Assembly (NCBI GenBank): GCA_024277915.1
Contig: JAJRUG010000036.1
Location: 1-48,774, forward strand
Direction of reading: 5' to 3'
Source of the DNA: Gammaproteobacteria bacterium
GTDB lineage: Bacteria; Pseudomonadota; Gammaproteobacteria; Steroidobacterales; GCA-2729495
Length of the DNA stretch: 48,774 nucleotides
In this document: positions 27,297 to 37,467 of the stretch, one piece after another
Numbering within the stretch: position 1 is the stretch's first letter
How the letters are laid out: every line of letters starts with the position of its first letter
Translations under genes and position numbers: made by a program
The notes under the pieces: model-generated
Databases searched by the model: none
Told to the model about the DNA's origin: nothing
Seen by the model: the letters and a program-made list of their open reading frames with translations, nothing else

Positions 27297-28741
27297 TGGG
27301 CAAGCACACGGGTTTTGTAGAGTATCGCCGGAAAGGAGTTCCATTTCGGGATCCGATCAGACGAACGACCGATTTTCGTGAGATCTATACTGATCCTGAT
27401 GAGAATATTCTTACACTGCAAAGCGCCCGGTGTATGGACTGCGGTGTACCCTTTTGTCAGGCTGAGACAGGCTGCCCGGTTGATAACCTGATCCCTGAAT
27501 GGAATGATCTCGTCTATCAGGGTCGCTGGCGTGAAGCCCTGGATCGCCTGCACAGCACCAATAACTTTCCCGAATTTACCGGGCGCACCTGTCCGGCACC
27601 TTGCGAGGGCGCTTGTGTGCTGGGGATAATTGATCTTCCGGTGACGATCAAGAATATCGAGAATGCCATCGTTGATCGCGGGTTTGCCGAGGGGTGGATC
27701 AGGGCTCACCGGCCGGCGACCAGAACCGGCAAGAAAGTAGCGATAGTCGGGTCTGGTCCTGCCGGGCTGGCTGCAGCAGATGAATTAAACAAGGCGGGTC
27801 ACGAAGTGACCGTTTATGAGCGGGACGACCGGATCGGTGGCTTGCTCATGTACGGGATCCCGAACATGAAACTGGACAAGGCGGTTGTTGATCGTCGCAT
27901 CAACCTGCTGCGGAAATCAGGCATCAGCTTTGTGACGGGTGCAGACGTAGGAAAAAACACTGATGCGGCGCAACTTATGGCCGAAAACGACGCCATGTTG
28001 CTGACAACCGGAGCGACGATACCCCGTGACCTTCCGATACCGGGGCGTGAGCTGAAAGGCATTCATTTTGCGATGGATTTTCTGACGGCGACGACACGCA
28101 GTTTGCTGAACAGCAACCTCGAAGATGGAGATTTTATCTCTGCCAGACACAAGCGTGTCCTGGTAATAGGCGGTGGTGATACCGGCACTGATTGCATCGG
28201 CACTTCATTACGGCATGAGTGCAAAAATGTGATCAACCTGGAGTTGTTACAGCAACCACCAAAAGAACGTGCCGACAACAACCCGTGGCCGGAGTGGCCT
28301 GATGTTTTTCGCACCGATTATGGTCATGGTGAGGCTGCATCCCGATATGGCGCTGACCCGCGTCGTTATTCGGTGCTGACCAAGGAATTCATTGACGACC
28401 GCAATGGCAATGTTGCAGCACTTCGAACCGTCAAAGTTGATTGGCACTGCAGGGACGGAAAATGGGCAATGTCGGAAATTCCCGATAGCGAGCAGTTGAT
28501 CAAGGCTGATCTGGTATTGCTGGCACTGGGGTTTCTTGGCCCCGAAACCTATCTTGCAGATGCACTTGAGGTAGAGCTCGATTCGCGCTCCAACTACCGT
28601 GCCGAGTACGGCAAGTATCAGACCGGCGTGCAGGGTTTATTCACTGCGGGCGATTGCCGCCGGGGTCAGTCGCTGGTTGTCTGGGCCATCAATGAAGGCA
28701 GGGGATCGGCACAGGCAATTGATGCTTATCTCAGTAAATAG
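27296..28741 (+). CDS. gltD: Glutamate synthase (NADPH) small subunit
   Basis: GltD feeds electrons from NADPH through FAD and two [4Fe-4S] clusters to GltB. N-terminal cluster cysteines lie in [10 protein letters not shown] and CPAPCEGAC. The FAD site [13 protein letters not shown] and the NADPH site [11 protein letters not shown] follow, and a late FAD segment [12 protein letters not shown] closes the protein. The 481-residue length is normal. It is translationally coupled to gltB by a TGATG overlap, so the two subunits are made together. Confidence 0.97.
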   Translation: MGKHTGFVEYRRKGVPFRDPIRRTTDFREIYTDPDENILTLQSARCMDCGVPFCQAETGCPVDNLIPEWNDLVYQGRWREALDRLHSTNNFPEFTGRTCPAPCEGACVLGIIDLPVTIKNIENAIVDRGFAEGWIRAHRPATRTGKKVAIVGSGPAGLAAADELNKAGHEVTVYERDDRIGGLLMYGIPNMKLDKAVVDRRINLLRKSGISFVTGADVGKNTDAAQLMAENDAMLLTTGATIPRDLPIPGRELKGIHFAMDFLTATTRSLLNSNLEDGDFISARHKRVLVIGGGDTGTDCIGTSLRHECKNVINLELLQQPPKERADNNPWPEWPDVFRTDYGHGEAASRYGADPRRYSVLTKEFIDDRNGNVAALRTVKVDWHCRDGKWAMSEIPDSEQLIKADLVLLALGFLGPETYLADALEVELDSRSNYRAEYGKYQTGVQGLFTAGDCRRGQSLVVWAINEGRGSAQAIDAYLSK

Positions 28742-28826
28742 CAGAGTTGCCTTGGTTTGCTGCGGGGTTCATAGGATCGGGGGGATGAGGGTCCGGTTAG
28801 CCACTGATGGCAAGATCAAGGCTCGA

Positions 28827-30155
28827 CTATTTCGATTGGGTAAATATATTGCCGGTTCTTACCAGGCGCTGATACCACCAGTGCATACCGATGCCACGAG
28901 CTGCCATAAAGAGTGTGAATGAAAACCACAGTGCATGATTTTCGTATGCCCGGAGCAGATACCAGGAGGGCAGGAACACCAGCAGGGTTGCCCCCATCAT
29001 GATGATCCGCATTTCTCTTGAGCGGGTGGCGCCGACAAAGACTCCGTCGTAAACAAAACACCAGACTGAAACCAGCGGCAGCACGATCAGCCACGGCAGG
29101 TATCTGCCGGCTGTGGTGCGGATGGGCTCTATGTCAGTGAGTACATTGATCAGTTGTTCACCGAACAGCAGGTAGGCTACCGTGAACAGGATGGCAAACA
29201 GGATCGACCAATGCAGCGTACGGCGAACAGCGATGACCAGTCCTTCCCGATTTCTGGCCCCATGTGCCTTGCCAACCAGAGCTTCTGCGGCATTGGCGAT
29301 GCCATCCAGGGCATAGGAAAGAAAGAACTGGAAATTCAGCAGCAGGGCATTTGCCGCCAGAATGATGTCTCCCATTCTGGCGCCCTGTGCGGTGATGAAG
29401 GCAAATGTGAACATCAAAGCCAGCGATCTCAGGAACAGGTTGGCATTGACGGCCCACAGGCGTCGATAGCTGGACAGCGTGAGCAGGGGTTCTGACAGCC
29501 ATTGTCCGGGGCTCTGCCGCAGTATCGTCCGAACGAAAAACAGACCAACCAGCAAACCGGCAATCTCGGCAACCAGAGTTGCAACAGCGACACCGCGAAC
29601 GGCCATTCCGGCATACACAACCAACACAATATCCAGCACGATATTCGTCAGGTTGATCGTCAGAGTAACAATGAGTGGCCCGCGTGCATTCTGCATGCCA
29701 AGCATCCAGCCCAGCATTACAAAATTGACCAGGGTAGCCGGGGCGCTCCAGATACGGATGGCAAAGTAGTCCGCCGCAAATCCCGATACAGTCTCGCTGG
29801 GTGCCAGCAGCCACAGGCTCACATCAATGATTGGCCGCTGAAGCACCAGAATAACGCCTGCCAGCACCAACCCGGTGATCAGCGCTTGCCCCAGTGCCTC
29901 CCGCACGGCATGGTTACTGCCTGCACCAAATGCCTGTGCGGTCAGGCCGGTAGTTCCCATCCTGAGGAAGTTAAGCCCCATGAACAGTACCGCAAAGATG
30001 GTTGATCCTGCGGCAACAGCGGCCAGATAACTGGCATCATCAAGATGCCCCATCACTGCGGTATCTACCATGCCCAGCAGTGGTACAGAGACCGACGAGA
30101 TCATCATCGGCATGGCGATACGCCAGACTGCCCGGTGGCTATAGGTGTCCGTCAT
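28827..30155 (-). CDS. MATE family efflux transporter, DinF type
   Basis: This 442-residue MATE transporter has twelve hydrophobic segments. The N-terminus (RIAMPMMISSVSVPLLGMVD then TAVMGHL), FMGLNFLRMGTTGLTAQAFG, and the second-half NFQFFLSYALDGIANAAEAL are typical of the DinF branch. It is distinct from the MATE protein at 11820-13187. Substrate is unknown. It is divergent from the OmpA-family lipoprotein gene across a 117-bp region that holds a perfect 13-bp inverted repeat, and convergent with gltD. Confidence 0.93.
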   Translation of the reverse strand: MTDTYSHRAVWRIAMPMMISSVSVPLLGMVDTAVMGHLDDASYLAAVAAGSTIFAVLFMGLNFLRMGTTGLTAQAFGAGSNHAVREALGQALITGLVLAGVILVLQRPIIDVSLWLLAPSETVSGFAADYFAIRIWSAPATLVNFVMLGWMLGMQNARGPLIVTLTINLTNIVLDIVLVVYAGMAVRGVAVATLVAEIAGLLVGLFFVRTILRQSPGQWLSEPLLTLSSYRRLWAVNANLFLRSLALMFTFAFITAQGARMGDIILAANALLLNFQFFLSYALDGIANAAEALVGKAHGARNREGLVIAVRRTLHWSILFAILFTVAYLLFGEQLINVLTDIEPIRTTAGRYLPWLIVLPLVSVWCFVYDGVFVGATRSREMRIIMMGATLLVFLPSWYLLRAYENHALWFSFTLFMAARGIGMHWWYQRLVRTGNIFTQSK

Positions 30156-30194
30156 TGGTGTGCACCCCGTTCCCCAGGCTATCGAACCTGATGG

Positions 30195-30244
30195 ATAGTA
30201 TACGCAATTCCAGACGATACCCTGACCGGGGTTGCGTATACTAT
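30195..30244. repeat. Perfect 13-bp inverted repeat between divergent MATE and OmpA-lipoprotein genes
   Basis: ATAGTATACGCAA (30195-30207) and its exact complement TTGCGTATACTAT (30232-30244) are 24 bp apart. Each arm also contains TATACT reading outward, toward the gene on its side, so the arms could be two mirrored -10 elements or an operator for a dimeric regulator shared by both genes. No recognisable -35 hexamer lies at the standard distance. Confidence 0.75.
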
Positions 30245-30272
30245 TCGGAACAGATATTCCAAACGGAGACGA

Positions 30273-30962
30273 ATGATGAAAAAAACCAGTCAGGTGGCAA
30301 GAATGCTCCTGAGTGTCGTACTCAGTGCGGCACTGATAGCATCCTGCACGACCTATGACCCCTACACTCGTGAGCAGAAAACGAGTACTGCTACCAAGGG
30401 AGCTGCGATAGGAGCATTGGCCGGAGTAGTCGTCGGACTGATTTCGGGCGACAACTCGTCCGAGCGCAAAAAGCGTGCACTGATCATGGCGGGTGTCGGT
30501 GCATTAGCTGGTGGTGCGGTCGGGAGCTATATGGATCAGCAGGAGGCAAAATTGCGAGCACGGCTGGATGGAACCGGTGTCAGCGTCACCAGGATCGGCG
30601 ACAATATCACGCTGAATATGCCAGGTAATATCACCTTTGATACAGATCGTTATGATTTGAAGTCGACGTTTTTTCCGGTACTGGATTCCGTGACACTGGT
30701 TTTGCAGGAATTTGATCAAACGCTGATTGAAGTTGCCGGCCATACTGATAGCACCGGCTCGGATGCTTATAATCTGACTTTATCGCAGCAACGTGCCGCA
30801 AGTGTTTCAGATTATTTGAAGTCTCGCCAGATTTTGCCTGACCGCTTGATCACAGTCGGCGCAGGCGAGCATAGTCCGGTCGCCAGTAACGAAACCGAGA
30901 CCGGCAGGCAGCTCAACCGGCGTGTAGAACTTACCATCGTGCCTCTGACGCAGCACAACTAG
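30273..30962 (+). CDS. OmpA-family outer-membrane lipoprotein (YiaD-like)
   Basis: A lipoprotein signal with lipobox LIAS-C25 starts the protein. A glycine-zipper region (about 42-93, GAAIGALAGVVVGLISG and AGVGALAGGAVGSYMDQ) follows, then a C-terminal OmpA peptidoglycan-binding domain (about 110-227) with FDTDRYDLKS, VAGHTDSTGSDAYN, LSQQRAASVSDYL and QLNRRVELTI. The architecture matches YiaD/Pal-like envelope proteins that link the outer membrane to peptidoglycan. RBS GGAGACGA precedes two adjacent ATG codons. It is divergent from a MATE gene. Confidence 0.93.
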   Translation: MMKKTSQVARMLLSVVLSAALIASCTTYDPYTREQKTSTATKGAAIGALAGVVVGLISGDNSSERKKRALIMAGVGALAGGAVGSYMDQQEAKLRARLDGTGVSVTRIGDNITLNMPGNITFDTDRYDLKSTFFPVLDSVTLVLQEFDQTLIEVAGHTDSTGSDAYNLTLSQQRAASVSDYLKSRQILPDRLITVGAGEHSPVASNETETGRQLNRRVELTIVPLTQHN

Positions 30963-31012
30963 CAACAGGAACTCCCGGAGGAGTCTTTGGAGGAACTCCG
31001 GGTCAGGTTGCT
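30961..31012. terminator. Bidirectional hairpin between the OmpA-lipoprotein gene and rpoH
   Basis: Two nested stems are seen: AGCAAC (30961-30966) with GTTGCT (31007-31012), and CCCGGAG (30974-30980) with CTCCGGG (30996-31002). It overlaps both stop codons of the convergent genes. There is no clear U-tract, so termination strength is uncertain. Confidence 0.5.
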
Positions 31013-31872
31013 GTCACCAGGTGTGACTGCAGGGTTTTGATCGCGTTTTGTTCGATCTGGCGGATGCGTTCCGCTGATACCTGATAGCGGTCTGCAAGTA
31101 CCTGGAGTGTAGTTTTCTTTTCAGCCAGCCAGCGATCCTGAAGAATTTCACGGCTGCGTTGATCCAGTTCCTTCATTGCGAGTTGCAGGTGACTGCTGGC
31201 CTGTTCCTGCCAGTCAGCTTCTTCAACCACATGAGCCGGATCCGGCTCATCACTTGAAAGATATTGAGACGGAGAGTAGTTGCTTTCTTCGTCTGCTGAT
31301 GGCGCAGGGTCGAAAGTCAGATCCTGGCCGGAAAGACGTTTCTCCATTTCGGTGACTTCAGCGGGGCTTACACCGAGATCATTGGCTATGGCTTCGGTTT
31401 CAGCGTGTGACAGCCAGCCAAGATTCTTCTTGGCCTTGCGGAGATTGAAAAAAAGTTTGCGCTGCGCCTTGGTGGTTGCAATTTTTACCTGGCGCCAGTT
31501 TTTAAGAACAAACTCATGAATTTCTGCCCGGATCCAGTGCACGGCAAATGAAACCAGCCGAACACCAACCTCGGGATTGAATTTCTTGACGGCTTTCATC
31601 AAGCCGACATTGCCTTCCTGGATAAGATCGCCCAGTGGCAAACCGTAGCCTGAATAGCTGCGTGCGATGTGCACGACGAATCGTAGCTGGGACATCACCA
31701 GTGCACGGGCCGCGTCCAGATCACCGTCATCACGGAACTGGTGGGCGAGCCGCTGCTCTTCTTCCTTGCTTAACAGTGGCAGCGCACTGATGCGCTGTAC
31801 ATAGGCATCTGCACTGCCGATTGGACCTGCAAGAACGAGATCACGATGATTTGCTACCAAAGCCGTATTCAT
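31003..31872 (-). CDS. rpoH: RNA polymerase heat-shock sigma factor (sigma-32)
   Basis: RpoH directs RNA polymerase to heat-shock promoters. The 289 residues contain region 2 (SQLRFVVHIARSYSGYGLPL, then DLIQEGNVGLMKAVKKFNP and the SFAVHWIRAEIHEFVLKNW promoter-melting part), the diagnostic RpoH box QRKLFFNLRK at 137-146, and region 4 (TTLQVLADRYQVSAERIRQI). Only the ftsY-ftsE-ftsX genes precede it on the strand, with a 135-bp gap holding its own promoter and a CIRCE element. GGAGG lies ten bases before the ATG. It is a standard, complete sigma-32. Confidence 0.97.
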   Translation of the reverse strand: MNTALVANHRDLVLAGPIGSADAYVQRISALPLLSKEEEQRLAHQFRDDGDLDAARALVMSQLRFVVHIARSYSGYGLPLGDLIQEGNVGLMKAVKKFNPEVGVRLVSFAVHWIRAEIHEFVLKNWRQVKIATTKAQRKLFFNLRKAKKNLGWLSHAETEAIANDLGVSPAEVTEMEKRLSGQDLTFDPAPSADEESNYSPSQYLSSDEPDPAHVVEEADWQEQASSHLQLAMKELDQRSREILQDRWLAEKKTTLQVLADRYQVSAERIRQIEQNAIKTLQSHLVTAT

Positions 31873-31898
31873 AAAGTATTTGCCTCCCGTGGCGCGTC

Positions 31899-31928
31899 AT
31901 TCTAGCACTCAGCCTATTAGAGTGCTAA
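31899..31928 (-). promoter_or_regulatory. CIRCE element (HrcA operator) overlapping the rpoH promoter
   Basis: CTAGCACTC (31902-31910), nine bases, then GAGTGCTAA (31920-31928) matches the CIRCE consensus TTAGCACTC-N9-GAGTGCTAA at 17 of 18 arm positions with exact spacing. On the minus strand the same stretch provides a possible promoter: TTAGCA (31928-31923) and TAGAAT (31904-31899), 18 bp apart, about 27 bases before rpoH. A third half-site, TAGCAC at 31930-31935, makes a second palindrome with the right arm. Confidence 0.85.
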
Positions 31929-32007
31929 CTAGCACAGTAGTTCCGTGATCAGCTTCACATTAAAGTTATATAAAACAACGGCTTGATAGCCATGAATTGG
32001 CTCAGGG

Positions 32008-32922
32008 CTACACCCTGGGTTGAATATCGGACAGGTGGCGGGCTACAGCTGACCACGCACCCCCAAGACCGGCCAGCAGCCCACCGGCAAAAACCGCCAG
32101 GGCAGTACTCTGATTCATGCCCAGCAGCTGAAATCCGCCGCCGTAAAGACCGGATAGCCGTTCCACCGGGCCGCTGATCAGCATGAATCCCGTCCCAAGC
32201 AGGAACAGTGCAAAGCAGCTGCCAAGGAGGCCGTACCAGAAGCCGATATACAGGAATGGCCTGCGCACAAAACCATCGGTAGCCCCCAGGAGTTTAGAGA
32301 CTTCGATTTCAGCTCGACGGTTCTGAATATCGAGTCGAATAGTATTACCGGTGATAATGATGACAGCACCGATCAGGAGAATAGCGGCGATCCAGACAAT
32401 TCGTTGCACCAGATCAAGACCGGCATTAAGCCGAATGACCCATTCGGTATCGAGCTTCACCATGTCGACATCTTCTTGGGTCAGCAACTGTGCCTCGATA
32501 ATTCTGAGTGTGGCGGGCGGGGCATCGACGACCGGCTGAACCACAAGCGTGTGCGGTAGCGGGTTTTTGTCCAGCGTCGCCATGACATCACCAAAGCCCG
32601 CGCTTTGCTGAAATTCTTCAAGTGCCTTGTCCGCTGGAATGACTGTTACCGATTGAACGGAGTCGTGGTTCTCTATCTCCACCGCCAGGCGTTCCGCATA
32701 GTCGAGTGTCGTACCCGGTGTCAGGTAAACAGAAAAATTTCTGATGTGTTCCCAGCCGCCAGCTATAGCATTTCCATTCAGTACCATGATATGCAAGGCT
32801 GAGGGCAGTGCAAGCGCAATGCCGATGACGGCAATTGTCATTGCAGTTGGTATCAGCTGGCGACTCATGCTGCCCAGCGAGCCAAAAAAGTTTTGCAGAT
32901 GGCGAAGCAGGTAATTCTTCAT
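32008..32922 (-). CDS. ftsX: Cell division protein FtsX
   Basis: FtsX is the membrane subunit of the FtsEX complex, which transmits ATP hydrolysis by FtsE to periplasmic septal amidase activation. The 304 residues have an N-terminal cytoplasmic part, the first membrane helix (about 25-50), a periplasmic domain of about 110 residues, and three C-terminal helices in the FtsX/MacB-type permease domain (VWIAAILLIGAVIIITGNTI, EVSKLLGATDGFVRRPFLY). Its ATG overlaps the ftsE stop by four bases, so the two are translated together. Confidence 0.95.
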   Translation of the reverse strand: MKNYLLRHLQNFFGSLGSMSRQLIPTAMTIAVIGIALALPSALHIMVLNGNAIAGGWEHIRNFSVYLTPGTTLDYAERLAVEIENHDSVQSVTVIPADKALEEFQQSAGFGDVMATLDKNPLPHTLVVQPVVDAPPATLRIIEAQLLTQEDVDMVKLDTEWVIRLNAGLDLVQRIVWIAAILLIGAVIIITGNTIRLDIQNRRAEIEVSKLLGATDGFVRRPFLYIGFWYGLLGSCFALFLLGTGFMLISGPVERLSGLYGGGFQLLGMNQSTALAVFAGGLLAGLGGAWSAVARHLSDIQPRV

Positions 32923-33578
32923 GATGGTGCGGATACCTGTCCTTCATCAAGAATGATGCGCCGCCCGCCGATCCGTTCTACCAGTTCCAGATTGTGGGTG
33001 GCGATCAACATGGTGACCCCGATATCGTTCAGGCGCCGAAAGAGTTGCATGATCTCAAGTGACAATTCAGGGTCCAGATTACCGGTAGGCTCATCAGCAA
33101 TCAGCAGTCTGGGCCGGGTCACTATGGCGCGAGCAATGCCAACCCGCTGCTGCTCCCCGGTTGATAATGCTCGCGGTGTCTTTTTTTCTTTATCGAGTAA
33201 CCCGACCTGATCGAGAGCTGCGCGAACCCGCTTGCTGATTTCCCGGCCACTCAGGCCGGCAATAATGAGCGGTAGTGCCATATTTTCGAAAACCGACCGG
33301 TTTTCCAATAGCTTGTGATCCTGAAAAACCATCCCGATCTGACGACGATGCCCCGGAATTTGCCGATCCGGCAAACGGCCGATATTGCGCCCGTCAACAA
33401 GCACCTGGCCACGAGTAGGCCGTTCGATGAGTGCGATGAGCTTGAGCAGGGTGCTTTTGCCTGCGCCCGAGTGCCCGGTCAGAAAAGTCAGCTCACGACG
33501 CTCGATATGTACGGAAACATCACGCAGCGCTTCATGGCCGCCCTTATAGCGTTTGGTGACATTCTCGAATCGAATCAT
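32919..33578 (-). CDS. ftsE: Cell division ATP-binding protein FtsE
   Basis: FtsE is the ABC ATPase of the FtsEX complex at the division septum. The 219 residues contain Walker A GHSGAGKST (35-43), the Q-loop in GMVFQDHKLL, the signature LSTGEQQRVGIARA, Walker B LLIADEPTG and the switch histidine in IATHNLEL. It lies 20 bp after ftsY and overlaps ftsX by four bases, the conserved ftsY-ftsE-ftsX operon. The gene is complete and typical. Confidence 0.97.
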   Translation of the reverse strand: MIRFENVTKRYKGGHEALRDVSVHIERRELTFLTGHSGAGKSTLLKLIALIERPTRGQVLVDGRNIGRLPDRQIPGHRRQIGMVFQDHKLLENRSVFENMALPLIIAGLSGREISKRVRAALDQVGLLDKEKKTPRALSTGEQQRVGIARAIVTRPRLLIADEPTGNLDPELSLEIMQLFRRLNDIGVTMLIATHNLELVERIGGRRIILDEGQVSAPS

Positions 33579-33598
33579 CTGTGATGTTACTTGCGGTT

Positions 33599-34549
33599 TC
33601 AGTCTGAGGTTTTTAACAGTGCGGTGACATACTGGTCGGCATCAAATACATCCAGATCCTCAAGCTGTTCGCCAATGCCTATATACCTGAACGGTATGTC
33701 CAGTTGTTCAGCCAGAGCCAACAGTACACCGCCTTTGGCGCCGCTATCCAGTTTGGTCATGGTAATACCTGTCAGCCCTATGACTTCGTGGAACTGTGTT
33801 GCCTGAGTGACTGCATTCTGGCCAAGGCTTGCATCCAGTACCAACATGGTTTCATGAGGAGCCGCCGGATCAAGTTTAGCAATGACCCGAACAATTTTCT
33901 CCAGCTCCGTCATCAGCCCGGCCTGATTCTGCAACCGGCCGGCTGTATCGGCCAGCAGCACGTCGATACCACGAGCCTTCGCTGCTTCAAATGCATCGTA
34001 TAAGACAGCGGCAGGATCTGCACCGGGTTGCTGGGAAATGACCGGGACCTGGTTGCGTTCACCCCAGGCCTGCAGTTGTTCTGTTGCCGCGGCACGGTAG
34101 GTATCACCGGCTGCGAGCATCACCTTCAGGCCGCTATCCTGGAATTTTCGGGCCAGTTTTCCAATGGTTGTGGTTTTACCCGAGCCATTGACACCGACCA
34201 CCAGTATGACAAAGGGTCGATGTTGATCATCGATATTCAACGGTATCTGGTGTGGTCTCAGGATATCGGCTATCGACTCCTTGAGCGCTTCACTGATTTG
34301 TTCAGGGTTATCGGCAGCAGCTTTGCCGATGCGCCTGCGCAGGCTGTGCAGAACTTTTTCTGTCGCTCCGATTCCTGCATCTGCCATCAATAGCCGGGTT
34401 TCCAGTTCTTCTTCCAGTGCCGCATCAAGTTTTCGGCCTGATAACCAGCCTGAGGCAAGATTCAGGCCTTTTCCACCGCTCAGGCGCTGCCGCAAGCGCG
34501 CGAAAAAACCGCCCTTTCCTGCCTGTGTTGTTTGAGATTGTTCAGCCAC
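33599..34549 (-). CDS. ftsY: Signal recognition particle receptor FtsY
   Basis: FtsY is the membrane-associated GTPase that receives SRP-ribosome complexes. The N domain (about 35-105) and G domain are complete, with the P-loop GVNGSGKTTT at 119-128, DTYRAAATEQL, DTAGRLQN and TKLDSGAKGG. The N-terminal acidic A domain of the E. coli protein is almost absent here: only about 30 residues precede the N domain (316 residues in total against about 500). Membrane contact then depends on a short amphipathic stretch (GGFFARLRQRL, inference). It is first in ftsY-ftsE-ftsX. Confidence 0.97.
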   Translation of the reverse strand: MAEQSQTTQAGKGGFFARLRQRLSGGKGLNLASGWLSGRKLDAALEEELETRLLMADAGIGATEKVLHSLRRRIGKAAADNPEQISEALKESIADILRPHQIPLNIDDQHRPFVILVVGVNGSGKTTTIGKLARKFQDSGLKVMLAAGDTYRAAATEQLQAWGERNQVPVISQQPGADPAAVLYDAFEAAKARGIDVLLADTAGRLQNQAGLMTELEKIVRVIAKLDPAAPHETMLVLDASLGQNAVTQATQFHEVIGLTGITMTKLDSGAKGGVLLALAEQLDIPFRYIGIGEQLEDLDVFDADQYVTALLKTSD

Positions 34550-34589
34550 GGTGGCATGTTAAAAGAATGATCGCCCGGTGTAACTACAT

Positions 34590-35668
<1,079 letters not shown>

Positions 35669-35749
35669 CAGACTCTTTAAACAGTGTTCGCAGATCTGTT
35701 CTTCATGAACAAATCGCAGCAGAATGCATCAATAGCAGTAATCCAGTTC

Positions 35750-37417
35750 ATGACTAAACCACTCACTTCCTTTTTATCGATTCTGTTTCTGGTTGCCTCA
35801 ATCGCGGTAGCCAATAGCCCTGATCGGGCGGCAATAGCCTCAGCTCATCCAATGGCAACCCAGGCTGGTCAGGAGATATTCGAACAGGGCGGCAATGCTT
35901 TTGATGCTGCTGTTGCCATTGCAGCAGCCCTCGCTGTGGTGGAGCCCCAGTCATCGGGGTTGGGTGGCGGTGCATTTTTTCTGCTGCATGTTGCTGAATC
36001 GGGACGACAGGTTTTTGTTGATGCGCGGGAAGTCGCACCTGCTGCGGCAACTGCGGATATGTATCTTCAGGAAAATGGTGATCCCATCCCCCGTGCTTCG
36101 GTGATCGGACCGCTGGCGGCGGGAATTCCAGGGCAGCCAGCCGGGCTCGCGCACCTTGCGCAAAAGTATGGTCGCTTGCCATTGGCAGAAAGTCTGGCAC
36201 CTGCGATCAGATATGCCGAACAAGGCATCGTTGCGAACGTGCGCATGCTTGCCGGGTTGCGTTTTCGTCGCAAGACTTATGACCGATGGCCGGCATTCGG
36301 AAAAGTATTCTATCCGGATGGGGAAATTCCCGAACCAGGTGCGGTCATCAAGCAGCCAGACCTGATGAATACGCTAAAGCGATTAGCAGCAGACGGGTTT
36401 GACGGGTTTTATCGGGGTGAGACCGCCAGGTTGCTGGTCGATGGAAGCCGGGCATCCGGCGGCATATGGTCGCGGGACGATCTGGCCGGTTATCGCATAG
36501 TGGAACGTGAGCCGGTTGCTGGTGAGATAAACGGCGTGCGCATTATATCCGCTCCTCCTCCATCTTCCGGCGGCATCACATTGATCAATATGCTCAATAT
36601 TCTTCAGGGCTTTGATTTTGCAACAATGGATAGCGCAACCCGGAAGCATCTGACCATTGAGGCCATGCGTCGCGCCTTTCGTGATCGAGCAGAATATCTG
36701 GGTGACCCCGATTTTGTAACTGTACCCGTGGAGCGTCTTGTCTCGCCGCTGTATGCGGCAGGTCAGCGAGCATCCATTCGACTCGACAAAGCGACCTCCA
36801 GCGATGCTCTCCCTGGTATCGGACCGGCTGGCAAGGGAGACCAAACGACACATTTCTCTGTCATCGACAGTGAGGGCAACCGGGTAGCCGGCACGATGTC
36901 GATCAACCTTTGGTATGGCTCGGGCTTCATGGCGCCGGGCACCGGGGTGATTTTCAATAACGAAATGGATGATTTTTCGATCAAGCCGGGGGTATTGAAT
37001 AGTTACGACCTTGTCGGCACCGCTGTAAATTCTATTGAGCCGGGCAAGCGACCGCTGTCCAGCATGACGCCCACATTCCTTGAATCTGATCGTGGTGTAG
37101 CGATATTAGGCACTCCCGGTGGCAGCAGAATCATCACCATGGTGTTGCAGGCCGCAATGGCCTGGATGAACGGTGCGGATGCAAACGAGATGGTTAGCCT
37201 GAAGCGATTTCATCATCAGTTTTATCCTGATGTTGTGGTCTATGAAGAGGGCGCACTGACTGCTGAAGAGCAACAGGGCTTGCAACAACGCGGCCATCAA
37301 TTGAAAAAAAGCCCACGGGCCTACGGCAACATGAATGTCGTGACCTGGGATGCCGAAAGCGGAAAGGTGGACGCTGCCACCGATCCGCGTGGCATCAGCG
37401 AAGGGCGTGTCTACTGA
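35750..37417 (+). CDS. ggt: Gamma-glutamyltranspeptidase
   Basis: Ggt cleaves and transfers gamma-glutamyl groups from glutathione in the periplasm. The precursor cuts itself before a threonine, here in GDQTTHFSVID. The large subunit has FDAAVAIAAALAVVEPQSSG then LGGGAFFL; the small subunit shows NNEMDDFS, RPLSSMTPT and TPGGSRIIT. A Sec signal peptide (MTKPLTSFLSILFLVASIAVA) begins at ATG 35750, giving 555 residues. In-frame ATG 35705 and GTG 35684 upstream would put extra residues before it, and none has a good ribosome binding site. It sits 81 bp after coaD, as in related genomes. Confidence 0.94.
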   Translation: MTKPLTSFLSILFLVASIAVANSPDRAAIASAHPMATQAGQEIFEQGGNAFDAAVAIAAALAVVEPQSSGLGGGAFFLLHVAESGRQVFVDAREVAPAAATADMYLQENGDPIPRASVIGPLAAGIPGQPAGLAHLAQKYGRLPLAESLAPAIRYAEQGIVANVRMLAGLRFRRKTYDRWPAFGKVFYPDGEIPEPGAVIKQPDLMNTLKRLAADGFDGFYRGETARLLVDGSRASGGIWSRDDLAGYRIVEREPVAGEINGVRIISAPPPSSGGITLINMLNILQGFDFATMDSATRKHLTIEAMRRAFRDRAEYLGDPDFVTVPVERLVSPLYAAGQRASIRLDKATSSDALPGIGPAGKGDQTTHFSVIDSEGNRVAGTMSINLWYGSGFMAPGTGVIFNNEMDDFSIKPGVLNSYDLVGTAVNSIEPGKRPLSSMTPTFLESDRGVAILGTPGGSRIITMVLQAAMAWMNGADANEMVSLKRFHHQFYPDVVVYEEGALTAEEQQGLQQRGHQLKKSPRAYGNMNVVTWDAESGKVDAATDPRGISEGRVY

Positions 37418-37467
37418 AGAAATTCGCGCGAGGCGGCCTTCTTATGCCAGTTTTTTATCGAAAGCGG

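Noticed and set aside
29158-29814. Cysteine-rich frame of 218 residues on the minus strand
   Set aside because: It overlaps the DinF-type MATE gene in another frame; the cysteines come from TGC/TGT produced by Ala/Leu/Val codons.
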